A DNA stretch of 64,000 bases from JANQNX01 sp040217095 (GCA_965229565.1 OZ245888.1:1860001-1924000), one strand, 5' to 3'; counted from the first letter of the stretch, positions 35,662-45,349 are shown. Program-made: numbers and translations. The notes: a model not told the origin generated them from the sequence alone.

Positions 35662-35723
35662 GTATGGATTGGAAAGCAGGCTATTGTAGTCGTGGATCTA
35701 TGCCTGTCAACCACAACGACAGA

Positions 35724-36272
35724 TTAATCCTTTAATTCCGGCCATGCAATCCTAAGATATTGAAACATAGAGATTAATGTAAGTATAGCGGCCACATAAA
35801 GCAGTACCAGGCCAATGCCGTAGACAGGCAGGCCCAGAACCGACTCGTGGAAAATTAAAAAGCCAAGGGCCACCATCTGCGAAATGGTTTTGACCTTGCC
35901 GAGCAAGGAAACAGCTACCTTGCTGCGAGCACCTATCTCGGCCATCCACTCCCTCAGGGCCGATACGGTGATTTCCCGACAGATAATGACTGCAGCCGGT
36001 AGCGCCAGCACGATGTTTGGCTGTCGTTCAACAATCAAGACCAGCGCCACGGCAACCATGAGCTTGTCGGCAACCGGGTCAAGGAATGCCCCCAGCTTGG
36101 ACAACTGGTTCAGGCGCCGGGCCAGGTAACCATCAAAGATATCGGTGACGGCAGCTACCACGAAGATGATGCATGCAACCTCGTTACTCCAGCTAATAGG
36201 CAGGTAAAAAACCAGCACAAACACCGGAATGAGTACGATGCGTAACAGTGTTAATGTATTAGGTATATTCAT
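35724..36272 (-). CDS. pgsA: CDP-diacylglycerol-glycerol-3-phosphate 3-phosphatidyltransferase
   Basis: 182 residues, about five membrane segments. The CDP-alcohol phosphatidyltransferase motif is complete: DIFDGYLARRLNQLSKLGAF and then LDPVADKL, i.e. D-G-x2-A-R-x8-G-x3-D-x3-D. It makes phosphatidylglycerol phosphate, the first step to PG and cardiolipin. It overlaps uvrC by 4 bp, the conserved uvrC-pgsA pair. Confidence 0.96.
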   Translation of the reverse strand: MNIPNTLTLLRIVLIPVFVLVFYLPISWSNEVACIIFVVAAVTDIFDGYLARRLNQLSKLGAFLDPVADKLMVAVALVLIVERQPNIVLALPAAVIICREITVSALREWMAEIGARSKVAVSLLGKVKTISQMVALGFLIFHESVLGLPVYGIGLVLLYVAAILTLISMFQYLRIAWPELKD

Positions 36273-38095
36273 GAGCCACTATGAAAGGTGTCGTAAATTT
36301 TTTCAGCCAGGCTTTTACTAATGCCAGGCACCATTGCTATGTCTTCTATACCGGCCGTGGCCACGCCCTTGATACCACCAAAATGCCTGATCAGGTTTTG
36401 CCGGCGCTTGTTGCCTATTCCCTCAATCTCTTCCAGGCGCGAACGCGAGCGGGCCTGTTTACGTCTTTGCCGGTGCGCGGTAATGGCAAAACGATGCGCT
36501 TCATCCCGTATATGCTGAATCAAATGTAATGCCGGTGAAGCAGCATCGCAGTTAATGCTCTTATTCTCCAGTGCCAGCACCAGGGTTTCCATCCCTGCCT
36601 TGCGAGCCGGCCCCTTGGCGACGCCCAGAACAGGAATCCTGCCGAGTTGTAATTCCTGCAACTCTTCCCTTGCCATGCGAACCTGACCCTTACCACCATC
36701 GATCAGGATTAAATCCGGTAGCCGGGCCTCTTCCTTAACCAGCCTGGTATAGCGGCGGCGTATGACCTGCCGCATGGCCGCATAATCATCGCCACTTTTT
36801 ACATCCTTGATATTAAATTGGCGATATTCGGCATTCAATGGGCCTTCTGAACCAAATACCACGCAGGACCCAACAGTGGCTTCTCCCTGGGTATGGCTAA
36901 TATCAAAGCATTCCATACGTTCTATGGTTTCGTCCATCTTTAACAGGGATTGAAGCGCGGTAAACCGTTTTTGCTGGTTCTTATTACTGGCCATACGGTG
37001 ATTCAAGGCTAGCAAGGCATTTTGTTTTGCCATTTCCAACCATTTTTTACGTTCACCACGAACATGATGTTTAAATTGTATTTGTTTCTGGGTTTTTTCA
37101 ACGATAACGCTTTCAACGAGTTCAAGATCATCAGTTTCGTGTGACAAGATAACCTCGGAAGCACTCTTGTGATGACGCATACCGAGGTAATGCTGCGCCA
37201 GGAATGCCTGGACTACGTCAGCTTCTGACTGCCCTGCCGCATGCTGTGGAAAAAAGTTTCTACTGCCAATATTCAGGCCGTTACGAATAAAGACCATATG
37301 TATACATGCCTGGTTTTCATGAACGGCGCAAGCAACGATGTCGATATCTCCTGCCAGAGCGTTAACATGCTGTTTTTCCTGTACCTGTCGTAAAGATCGT
37401 ATTTGATCACGTAACCTTGCAGCACGCTCAAATTCCAGTTTGTCGGCTGCCTTCTGCATGGGTTTGGTCAAGGCCTTGATCACTTGCTCATTCTTACCCT
37501 CAAGAAACATAGTGGCGTGTTCAATGTCCTGCTGGTAATCCTCCTTGCTGATGTAATCAACGCAGGGAGCAGAACAGCGTTTTATCTGGTATTGCAGACA
37601 CGGCCGGGAACGATTGGCAAACACGCTATCTTCGCATGAACGAATCAGGAACAATTTTTGAATCAGGTTGATAGTTGGGCGAACTGCACGGGTACCTGGA
37701 TAAGGACCAAAATAACGTCCCTTGTTTTTTAGTGAGCCACGATGATAACGAAACATCGGATAATCATGAGTCGTGTCCAGATAAATATAGGGGTAACTCT
37801 TGTCATCGCGAAACAGGACGTTGTAACGCGGTTTGTAGGTTTTTATCAGGTTATTTTCAAGAATCAGGGCCTCATTCTCTGTATGAGTCACAGTGATCTC
37901 AATATTCTCGATTTGCTTTACCATGACCCGGGTCTTGGGTGAATCGGTCTTGCTCTTGACGAAGTAGCTGGACACCCGGTTTTTAAGGTTTTTCGCTTTC
38001 CCGACATATATCACCTGGCCGTTCCCATCCTGCATGCAGTACACACCAGGCCTTGTGGTCAGGCTTTTCAGAAAGGGTTTGGCATCAAACGGCAT
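36269..38095 (-). CDS. uvrC: UvrABC system protein C
   Basis: 608 residues. The N-terminal GIY-YIG nuclease domain (RPGVYCMQDGNGQVIYVGKAKNLKNRVSSYF) is followed by the UvrB-binding UVR motif near residue 215, the C-terminal endonuclease domain (FDISHTQGEATVGSCVVF, LILIDGGKGQV) and a helix-hairpin-helix pair at the end (IEGIGNKRRQNLIRHFGGI). UvrC makes both incisions in nucleotide excision repair. It is translationally coupled to pgsA and 5 bp behind the glycosylase gene. Confidence 0.97.
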   Translation of the reverse strand: MPFDAKPFLKSLTTRPGVYCMQDGNGQVIYVGKAKNLKNRVSSYFVKSKTDSPKTRVMVKQIENIEITVTHTENEALILENNLIKTYKPRYNVLFRDDKSYPYIYLDTTHDYPMFRYHRGSLKNKGRYFGPYPGTRAVRPTINLIQKLFLIRSCEDSVFANRSRPCLQYQIKRCSAPCVDYISKEDYQQDIEHATMFLEGKNEQVIKALTKPMQKAADKLEFERAARLRDQIRSLRQVQEKQHVNALAGDIDIVACAVHENQACIHMVFIRNGLNIGSRNFFPQHAAGQSEADVVQAFLAQHYLGMRHHKSASEVILSHETDDLELVESVIVEKTQKQIQFKHHVRGERKKWLEMAKQNALLALNHRMASNKNQQKRFTALQSLLKMDETIERMECFDISHTQGEATVGSCVVFGSEGPLNAEYRQFNIKDVKSGDDYAAMRQVIRRRYTRLVKEEARLPDLILIDGGKGQVRMAREELQELQLGRIPVLGVAKGPARKAGMETLVLALENKSINCDAASPALHLIQHIRDEAHRFAITAHRQRRKQARSRSRLEEIEGIGNKRRQNLIRHFGGIKGVATAGIEDIAMVPGISKSLAEKIYDTFHSGS

Positions 38096-38100
38096 GCGAG

Positions 38101-38742
38101 TTATTCGAGTTCTTCTTTTATTCGGCGAAATATAGCGTCAAACATGGCCTCCGTTAAACGTTTTGTCTGCGTGTTGTAACGGCTGCAATGATAAGAATCC
38201 ATGATTGCTTTGCCATTTGCAAGTTGATACAAGGCGCCATGTTTGAAGGGGTAGTCACGCTGTCTGAGACCCAGTGCCCGGATCACTGCTTTATGCGATA
38301 TCTGTCCCAGGCACAGGATAACGGAATCAGCTGCCACCTGTTCCAGTTCTGCTGCCAGGAAATGATTGCAGGTATTTATCTCGTCCGCATTGGGCTTGTT
38401 TTGTGGAGGTAAACATTTAACAGCATTAGTAATGCGGCTATTAATTAATTTAAGCTTGTCATTTCTATGTATTGAACTGGCTCGATTACTAAACCCATGC
38501 CGGAAGAGCATCTCATACAATAGTATACCTGCGTGGTCACCGGTAAACGGGCGACCACTGGCATTGGCTCCGTGCATTCCAGGCGCAAGTCCGACTATCA
38601 GTAACCCGGGTTTGTTTACACCGAATGCAGGCACCGGTCTTGCGTGATAATCCGGGTATTGCTGCCTGATACTCTTCAGGAAACGGGCCAATCGCGGGCA
38701 ATCCTCGCAATCTGGTTTGAATGTTGTCGCAGAACTACTCAT
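38101..38742 (-). CDS. Uracil-DNA glycosylase, family 5 (UdgB) type
   Basis: 213 residues from ATG 38742; a longer frame to 38799 adds an unconvincing extension. N-terminal cysteines (CEDCPRL) fit an iron-sulfur cluster. Motif A is GLAPGMHGANASGRPFTGD, and the motif near the C-terminus is DSYHCSRYNTQTKRLT. The pattern matches family-5 UDG, which lacks the polar active-site residue of other families and acts on uracil, hypoxanthine and similar bases. It probably forms one repair operon with uvrC. Confidence 0.86.
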   Translation of the reverse strand: MSSSATTFKPDCEDCPRLARFLKSIRQQYPDYHARPVPAFGVNKPGLLIVGLAPGMHGANASGRPFTGDHAGILLYEMLFRHGFSNRASSIHRNDKLKLINSRITNAVKCLPPQNKPNADEINTCNHFLAAELEQVAADSVILCLGQISHKAVIRALGLRQRDYPFKHGALYQLANGKAIMDSYHCSRYNTQTKRLTEAMFDAIFRRIKEELE

Positions 38743-38810
38743 ATCTTCAATTAACCACAGTGTTGTCAAATTTTTACAGCGCAGCGTTCTGCAATGCAAC
38801 CAGCTAGAAA

Positions 38811-39251
38811 ATCAGCCTTACCCTTGCCTTGTTTGCCTGTGTGACCGCAGTCACCGGGTGTGTACCGCGCCATGCGATTACCTTTCCGGAAATGGCCGAT
38901 CCCCGTCTGGATGAAATCACCCTGCTGCGTCAATATTGCTTCAACACCTTTATGCTTATTTATAATCCTGAAACCTGTGCGCGACTCGCTGATGCCTGTC
39001 GTTTTTTTTTCGCCCGTGTGCTTACGCCCACTATGGATTGGGGAACCTGATTTTACCCGGGCCAGATGATTATACCGCGATCCAGGTACGGCGTGCTGAT
39101 TGCTGAACGCCTGAAACCTGCAGAACTTGAGGCCACGCTCAGTTTGTTAAGCATAACCGAATAGCATGCAGGGCTGAAAGTTTACGGTGACTCCTTGCAA
39201 CGGACAGACTTGATTGAAGAGTGTGCAGAAGCCGTTAAAAGCCGCCAATGA
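38811..39251 (+). pseudogene. Decayed lipoprotein gene
   Basis: A broken frame starts KISLTLALFACVTAVTGC, a lipoprotein signal peptide with Cys in a lipobox-like place, but the codon before Lys is TAG, where an ATG would be expected. The frame then runs DEITLLRQYCFNTFMLIYNPETC and stops at 39048-39050. Similar-looking sequence continues in other frames: DDYTAIQVRRAD, IAERLKPAELEATLSLL and KVYGDSLQRTDLIEECAEAV, interrupted by stops, ending at TGA 39249-39251. This is a gene with a lost start and several frameshifts. No function was recognised. Confidence 0.7.
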
Positions 39252-39265
39252 TACAGGCGACAGGA

Positions 39266-42200
39266 TTAACCTGCCTGTTTTATTTTTTTGATTTTGCTTG
39301 TGTCGATGTTTTCAGGTTTACCGCAGTGATAACCCTGGGCGAAGTCAATGCCAATGCCCGCAATCCTGTCCAGGATGTCCTGGTTCTCAACAAATTCAGC
39401 GATCGTCTGCAGCCCCATCAAGCGGCCGACGTTGTGAATGGATTCGACCATGGCATGATCAATCTGGTCTGTCAGTATGTCCTTAACGAATATGCCGTCT
39501 ATCTTCAGGTAATCTACCGGCAGTGATTTAAGGTAACCAAACGAAGACAATCCACTACCGAAATCATCAAGACTGAACTTGCAACCAAACTCTTTCAACT
39601 TGAGAAAAAAGTTTTTCGCCTGCAGGACATCGGCAATAGCCGCTGTTTCGGTAATCTCAAAACAGATCTTGTTGGTATCTACAGTGGTGTCTTTAAGGTA
39701 TCCCTGCAACTTGTTCAGGAATTCATTGTTGTTGATCGACGTGCCTGACAGGTTTATAGCTATGTGTTCCAATATCTCGGTTGTGTCCTGCATCCATTCC
39801 AGGGTATTGCGTATCACCCAGTCATCAATTGAAGTCATCAGGCTGTAGCGTTCAGCAGCAGGAATAAAAGCACCTGGCGGTACGATATCTCCTTTTTCGT
39901 CCAGCATCCGAACAAATATTTCATAGCGTGTGCCATTCAATGCCTGTCGTTTGGTGGGCACTATTTTTTGCCTGGCGAGGCAAAAACGGTTTTCATCCAA
40001 TGCATGCTGGATCCTGGTAGCCCATTCCATCTGGCCCCACCTGTTTTGTAGTTCATTATCATCCGACTTGTGAACATGGACGCGGTTACGGCCGGCATCC
40101 TTGGCAGCGTAACAGGCCGCATCGGCCATACTCATGATCTCGGATGAGGCATTGTGCATGTTATTGATTTCAACCACGCCAATACTTACTCCCACGGAAA
40201 AGTTCTTGTTTTTCCATGGAAAACGAAATTCCTCAACACATTCCCTGAGGTTGTTGGCAATCTTGTAACCGACTTCCAGGTCACAGTTGTTCAGCAATAT
40301 GCCGAATTCATCACCGCCAAGTCTTGCAAAGGTATCACCAGTTCGCAGTTTGTTTTTGAGTATTGCGCTTAATTGCCTGAGCAGTTCATCACCGGCATGG
40401 TGACCACAGGTGTCGTTTACTATTTTAAACTGATCGAGGTCCAGGTAGCAGATGCTGTGTTTCTCATTGTTGATTTTGGAACGACGACTGAATTCATACA
40501 GTCGCTTCTCAAATTCCACGCGATTCAGCAAGCCTGTCAGGGAATCGTGCGTGGCCTGGTGTGTGAGCAATTCCTCCATCTCCCTGGACTTGGAAATATC
40601 CTGTATGACAAGGATACTGCCCACTGTTTCGTGGTCCTTGTCCTTGATGATTGAACTGGTTATGTTGACGGACAACTGTTTCTTATCAGGGCGTTTGAGT
40701 AGTAATTGATTGTATTTCTTTATCTGTTCGTTGATCTTGTTGTCGCCTTGATGCTCTAGAGTGATTTCTTTACCGGTTTTTTCATTAATCAATACCAGGC
40801 AATTATTCAATTCCTTGCCAAGACTGTCGCTCAGGCTAATTCCAAGGATGTTTGCGGCAATATCGTTGAAATAGCTAATGCAATTATTTTTATCGGTAGT
40901 GATCACGCCTTCACCTATTGACTCTACCGTTGCCTGCGCCCTTTCCTTCTCCAAATGTAATTGTTCCTCGGCAACTCTCTGATCAGTCACATCGCGGATT
41001 ACGGCTGTATATGATTCACTCATGTGATCGCTACCACGGTACGGCATGTATTCCAGTATCGTTTTTCTGCCCTTCTCATCGGTCTTGTTGAATTCGATGG
41101 ATCCATGCATGGAATAACCGGGGGCTTCAGTACCGGCATGGTGATGATTGATCTTGGCTTCATAGCCTGATTCAAAGAAAAGCTCGCTCACCGGTTTGCC
41201 TATAACGCGTACAGCCTCTACCTGGAGTAGTTTTTCAGCACCGGGGTTAAAGCTCGTCAGGATTCCTTCCTCGGTAAACGTAATAATGCCTTCGCGGATA
41301 TCTTTAACGATCTGCCGTGTCTTGCGGGTCATTTGTTCAAGCGAGTTCATAACCTGGTTGTAGCTATGAGCGATCTGTCCAACCTCGGTAAAGGGCTCTA
41401 CCGGTGCGCGTAATGTCAACTCCTTGGTCCTGATTTGTTTGTCCATCACCCGTATCAGGTCATACAGCGGTGTGCCTTCATTATGTTCCGAGATATTCAG
41501 GCCGGCATGTTCCTCCTCTGCAGTGACCCGGAGGGGGTAAACCTTGTCGATATTTTTCATCAAAAAATAGCTGACACCAAATGACCAGATACCGCAAACG
41601 ACAATACCCTGTAGCTGAACCATTAGTTGTTCAGAACGGCTCAACCCGGTACCGAGTATTTCCAGGTCACCAAACAGGGCTACAGCCAGCGTGCCCCATA
41701 TACCTGCGGCAAGGTGTGTAGGTACGGCACCAACTGCATCATCAATTCTTAGCTTTAACAAAAGGACGTGCGTGTACAGCATGATAGTGGCACCGATAAT
41801 GGCAATGATGACGGCATTTGCAGTATCAACTGCATGGCAGTTGGCGGTTACGGAGACCATACCTGCGAGTGCGCCGTTAATAGGTAACACGACTTTTTCA
41901 CCGTTCGGGCAAACAAAGTCCTGTATCAGGTATACCGTGGCCATCCCTACCGCTGCTGCCATGATGGTGTTGGCAACGATGATTGGAATAGATTTGTTAA
42001 TTTCGAGTGTGCTACCGCCGTTGAAGCCTACCCAGCCGACCACGAACAGTAACAGACCCAGCATGGCAATCGGCAGGTTTGAGGCCGTCAGATTATTAAC
42101 CTCACCGTCAACGAAACGACCTATACGTGGGCCAACGACCAGAATGCCAGCAAGTGCAACCCAGCCGCCTACACTATGTACGACGGTGGAGCCGGCAAAG

Positions 42201-42673
42201 TCGACAAATCCCAGTTCATGTAAAAACGTGGTATCGCCGGTGTAGAAACCGCCCCAGCTCCAGTGCCCGAAAACGGGGTAAATTAGGACTGTGATCAGGA
42301 TAGTAATAAGGATGTAACCCTTGAACTTGACCCTTTCTGCCATCGCGCCGGAAACGATAGTGGCAGCCGTGGCACAAAACATGGCCTGGAAGATGAAAAA
42401 CGTGGCCATCCAGGCCTGGTCTACGGTCATCGCAGGTAGAAAATAGCTGGTACCAATCCAGCCGGACTGGGTTTGTCCAAACATCAAACCGAACCCGATT
42501 GCCCAGAACAGGCAGATCACCACCGTAAAATCGACGGCGTTCTTCAAGGCAACGTTAATCGAGTTTTTTGTGCGTGTGACTCCACTTTCCAGGCACAGAA
42601 AGCCGCCCTGCATGGCAACAATAAAGACTGTAGCCACCAGGACCCAGATAATATCCAGATATTCTTTTTCCAT
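39266..42673 (-). CDS. Ammonium transporter fused to PAS-PAS-GGDEF-EAL
   Basis: 1135 residues. Residues 1-375 are an Amt/MEP channel, about 11 membrane segments, with the conserved pore His166 (STVVHSVGG) and His320 (DDAVGAVPTH). A short linker (400-450) leads to two PAS-like domains (about 455-570 and 580-695), a GGDEF domain with intact GGDEF at 786-790 and an I-site RTGD (777-780), then an EAL domain. The EAL motif is changed (YEIFVRM at 917-923), but FEITET (1005-1010), DDFGSG (1036-1041) and KID are intact, so phosphodiesterase activity is uncertain. The architecture suggests ammonium transport or sensing coupled directly to c-di-GMP metabolism. Confidence 0.93.
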   Translation of the reverse strand: MEKEYLDIIWVLVATVFIVAMQGGFLCLESGVTRTKNSINVALKNAVDFTVVICLFWAIGFGLMFGQTQSGWIGTSYFLPAMTVDQAWMATFFIFQAMFCATAATIVSGAMAERVKFKGYILITILITVLIYPVFGHWSWGGFYTGDTTFLHELGFVDFAGSTVVHSVGGWVALAGILVVGPRIGRFVDGEVNNLTASNLPIAMLGLLLFVVGWVGFNGGSTLEINKSIPIIVANTIMAAAVGMATVYLIQDFVCPNGEKVVLPINGALAGMVSVTANCHAVDTANAVIIAIIGATIMLYTHVLLLKLRIDDAVGAVPTHLAAGIWGTLAVALFGDLEILGTGLSRSEQLMVQLQGIVVCGIWSFGVSYFLMKNIDKVYPLRVTAEEEHAGLNISEHNEGTPLYDLIRVMDKQIRTKELTLRAPVEPFTEVGQIAHSYNQVMNSLEQMTRKTRQIVKDIREGIITFTEEGILTSFNPGAEKLLQVEAVRVIGKPVSELFFESGYEAKINHHHAGTEAPGYSMHGSIEFNKTDEKGRKTILEYMPYRGSDHMSESYTAVIRDVTDQRVAEEQLHLEKERAQATVESIGEGVITTDKNNCISYFNDIAANILGISLSDSLGKELNNCLVLINEKTGKEITLEHQGDNKINEQIKKYNQLLLKRPDKKQLSVNITSSIIKDKDHETVGSILVIQDISKSREMEELLTHQATHDSLTGLLNRVEFEKRLYEFSRRSKINNEKHSICYLDLDQFKIVNDTCGHHAGDELLRQLSAILKNKLRTGDTFARLGGDEFGILLNNCDLEVGYKIANNLRECVEEFRFPWKNKNFSVGVSIGVVEINNMHNASSEIMSMADAACYAAKDAGRNRVHVHKSDDNELQNRWGQMEWATRIQHALDENRFCLARQKIVPTKRQALNGTRYEIFVRMLDEKGDIVPPGAFIPAAERYSLMTSIDDWVIRNTLEWMQDTTEILEHIAINLSGTSINNNEFLNKLQGYLKDTTVDTNKICFEITETAAIADVLQAKNFFLKLKEFGCKFSLDDFGSGLSSFGYLKSLPVDYLKIDGIFVKDILTDQIDHAMVESIHNVGRLMGLQTIAEFVENQDILDRIAGIGIDFAQGYHCGKPENIDTSKIKKIKQAG

Positions 42674-43257
42674 GCTTTATAAAGTTGTATGCATTTTGGG
42701 CATCAACCCATTGTTATGTTCGCTAACTATACTAGCGGCCGCAGGCCGCTGATCTTGAAGCAAAAATGCATGGGAGACGGGCACTGATGCTTCAGAATAG
42801 CGTTATACAGGATGTATTTGGTGCAATATTCCGGCCAGCTTCATAAAAAAATGCTCTTTTTTTTTATACTTTTTGACAACGATCGTTTTATTCAATTTTT
42901 GTCTACATAACAGCCGGGTACAGAACTATCTTTAAAGACTGGCTTGGGAATCGTCATTAACTGGTAATGGTAGCGATGGAGTTTAACTACTAAGCTTTGT
43001 TCCAGGCATGGCGACCGTCGTGTGCTGCAACTGGGCCGTTATTCCGGAAACAGCTGCAAATACTGACCACGAAGCAACAGGGGGGAAAGTACGATGCTCA
43101 GAAATACCTTTTCCAGACCGTTTTCTTCTACATGCGTACCCGGATCGAAAAGCCCCAGGCATTCGAACAGGCTGGGTAGCTCACTTCCACCGGTTAAGAA
43201 TTCTCACTCTCATCTTAACCATGCAATGTCTGCGAAGCAGAATAAGACAAACTGAAC

Positions 43258-43284
43258 AACGCCCCCTGCCGGGGGCGTTTTCCT
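43258..43284 (+). terminator. Strong rho-independent terminator without an obvious gene before it
   Basis: ACGCCCCC (43259-43266), loop TGCC, GGGGGCGT (43271-43278), followed by T-rich sequence. No gene precedes it on the + strand, so the transcript it ends is unknown; a small RNA is possible. Confidence 0.7.
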
Positions 43285-43460
43285 GATACCCGTTGATATT
43301 ATTATTGCCCTGTTTTGTACCAGGGTTTTCACAAAACGTGCATGAATGAACTATTATTGTGCATGTTATTTCATGTTGTTTTAGTCACTGATCAAGAAAA
43401 AGGTAAATAATATGATCAGGGAGCTATCTATCGACGACAGGCTGTTCATCCAGCTGTAGA

Positions 43461-43484
43461 AAAAAAGCCCTCTCTCGAGGGCTT
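43461..43484 (-). terminator. Rho-independent terminator for a leftward transcript of unknown source
   Basis: AAGCCCTC (43465-43472), loop TCTC, GAGGGCTT (43477-43484), with a run of six A on the left (43461-43466) that is a T-run on the - strand. It would end a leftward transcript starting somewhere between 43.5 and 43.8 kb, where no gene is annotated. Confidence 0.65.
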
Positions 43485-43821
43485 GAATTCGGATGAAAGA
43501 AGAACGGTATCCATTGATAGTAAACACACCTCTCCGGATACCGTATTCAGCCTAGACTCCTGTCCGAATATTTCAATTACATAAAGGTTCGGAAACAAAC
43601 ATTTCAAGTCTAAAGCCAGCTTTAATCCCGATATTAAACATGACTGTCGCACATGAACGTGGCGTGTCATTGCCAGCCGGAAACCGGTCAGGGTTCACAA
43701 TTGCTGATTTCAAGCTGTTAATAGCATCACAAAATTACCAGTTTCCAGCTGTAAAACTTAATTAAACCAGTAATTTAAAGCTATCTTTAACAATATAGTT
43801 TAGCTCGGAGAAGGTGCTGAA

Positions 43822-44118
43822 ATGTTACTGGAAAATATCAATATAGAAATAGCGACGCTGTCAGCGGCCGTTTTTGGACTGGTACTGATGCTGTTTATCC
43901 TGTTTGTCAGGAATAAAGCAGAGAATCAGTATGAGCCGTTTCCAGCCAGTGAGAAGAAAGTCATCAAGGAGCCTGTGAAGCTGGAATTAGTCGAGTTGGA
44001 AGTTGATGAAGATGATGTTGTTACCGAGGTCATCAATACAATGGACTATCACCAGGTACCGAAAGAACTGATTGCTGAAAAAGCCAGGAAACTCGCCGCG
44101 GGTGGCAACCAGGCCTGA
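43822..44118 (+). CDS. Small membrane protein with C-terminal YHQ-P-K motif
   Basis: 98 residues from ATG 43822 with ribosome binding site GGAGAAGGTG. One membrane segment (about 11-30) is followed by an acidic stretch (EVDEDDVVTE), then DYHQVPKELIAEKARKLAAG. The end resembles the end of the leftward 67-residue protein at 44633-44836 (AYHQPPKSAIAEKAKKLAKG). I do not recognise a family. The two genes also share CTCGGAG just upstream of their starts. Confidence 0.7.
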   Translation: MLLENINIEIATLSAAVFGLVLMLFILFVRNKAENQYEPFPASEKKVIKEPVKLELVELEVDEDDVVTEVINTMDYHQVPKELIAEKARKLAAGGNQA

Positions 44119-44138
44119 GATCAATACTACCCGTGTCG

Positions 44139-44483
44139 TCACCGACACGGAAAAAGTTTGACCAGGGCAAATGCCACCAGGCTGCTAGCGCTGTATATTA
44201 ACGATTCCGGGGCCTGCTTCATCAGATCCCGGGTAACCAGGCTGACCAGCCTGTCAGTTTTCATGTCTTCAGGAGGACACCACTCCCGACGGTGCTCACC
44301 CCAATTTACCAGTGTGACATGTACGTCTGTTATCCCTGCTATAAAAGCGGGACAAATATGGTCGGTCTTCTCTTCAGCCTGAAGATAGCCCACACAATGA
44401 TTCAGTAACTCGGCACCATTCAGGTAATTCGCGTGAGTAGTGTTGGCGGTGATGAATAACAGGACGAATAAAAGTTTTCGCAT
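44139..44483 (-). CDS. Rap1a/Tai-like small exported protein
   Basis: 114 residues with a signal peptide (MRKLLFVLLFITANTTHANY) and a domain with LLNHCVGYL, CPAFIAGITD, REWCPPEDM and ALVKLFPC. This matches the Rap1a/Tai fold, a family that includes type VI secretion immunity proteins but also many housekeeping copies. No T6SS effector is adjacent, so an immunity role cannot be inferred. Confidence 0.78.
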   Translation of the reverse strand: MRKLLFVLLFITANTTHANYLNGAELLNHCVGYLQAEEKTDHICPAFIAGITDVHVTLVNWGEHRREWCPPEDMKTDRLVSLVTRDLMKQAPESLIYSASSLVAFALVKLFPCR

Positions 44484-44632
44484 ACGTCATGTACTACCAA
44501 TGCTGAGTCTGCTCTTGATATATATAGTCAAGGAAGAAAAATACCGCGCTAACAGCAAAAACACCGGGCGATATCAATGGAAATTAAACTCTTCAATAAG
44601 TGTCGGTGAGAATGCCTCTCAGGTGTACGGCC

Positions 44633-44836
44633 TCAGTCACTATCTCCCTTTGCGAGTTTCTTCGCCTTTTCGGCGATAGCACTTTTCGGCGGTTGATGAT
44701 AAGCCAGCGTATCTACGAGCTGTGTTTTTTCATCTTCCTCGTCTTCATCATCCAGTCCTGCCAATTCAATTTCTTCAGGCGTGAGTTCTTCAACAGTCTC
44801 CTTTTTTGAAAAAAAACGCTTGAATATACCGAACAT
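44633..44836 (-). CDS. Small acidic protein with C-terminal YHQPPK motif
   Basis: 67 residues, MFGIFKRFFSKKETVEEL start, then a strongly acidic part (GLDDEDEEDE) and AYHQPPKSAIAEKAKKLAKG at the end. The ribosome binding site is CTCGGAG. Basic amphipathic N-terminus and acidic middle suggest a peripheral membrane or regulatory protein. It shares the C-terminal motif with the protein at 43822-44118. No family recognised. Confidence 0.7.
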   Translation of the reverse strand: MFGIFKRFFSKKETVEELTPEEIELAGLDDEDEEDEKTQLVDTLAYHQPPKSAIAEKAKKLAKGDSD

Positions 44837-45349
44837 AATTTAACTCCGAGGTTTGTGCTTGACCTATTATAGGACATACAGACGCAGTTGTGATGTCAGA
44901 TCTGCGTCTGACCTGTCGTTAAATGTACAACGGGGTAGCAAAGACTGCCAGTGACAATTCAAGGGGGTAAATAACAAGAGGCAAGCTAGGTTTTACAAAG
45001 GGGACTTCAGGCTAACAGGTTCTTAACTGTCGCTAAGGATAAGTTGACTGGTTGAAATCAATTACAGTTTTTGTATTGATATCAAAATTATTATCGGCAC
45101 GAACAATAGCAGGCTATAACAAAAGAAAAAGGGATATGCAGAAGCTTAAAGAAAGCCCGTTTATTGCGCGCTGTAAATAATTTTATGAATGGGCGTGATG
45201 AAATTTTCCGGGGTGCTTAAATTAGCGCAAATTCCAGATGGCATATCAATCGTGAATCACGAAAATAGAATTTCTAAATAATTCGTATGTCTATATTTGC
45301 TATTATTAAATACGAACTATCTGCAAATACTCTAGACGGTTGTAAGTAA
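44837..45349. other. 513-bp intergenic region, no gene seen
   Basis: AT-rich sequence between the small acidic protein gene and a lipoprotein gene. I saw no coding frame, hairpin with T-run or repeat that I could support. Confidence 0.4.

Larger units (their letters stand above)
42674..43821. other. 1.15-kb gene-poor region with two terminator-like hairpins
   Basis: No convincing coding frame. Short frames around 42997-43286 lack ribosome binding sites. On the + strand a perfect GC-rich hairpin with T-run ends at 43284; on the - strand a hairpin with A-run lies at 43461-43484. The region may encode small RNAs, leftwards from about 43.8 kb and rightwards from somewhere before 43.25 kb, or be debris of a lost gene. 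Confidence 0.4.

Noticed and set aside
43412..43459. 15-codon + strand frame with AAGGT before ATG
   Set aside because: Too short and unsupported; the nearby hairpin acts on the other strand.
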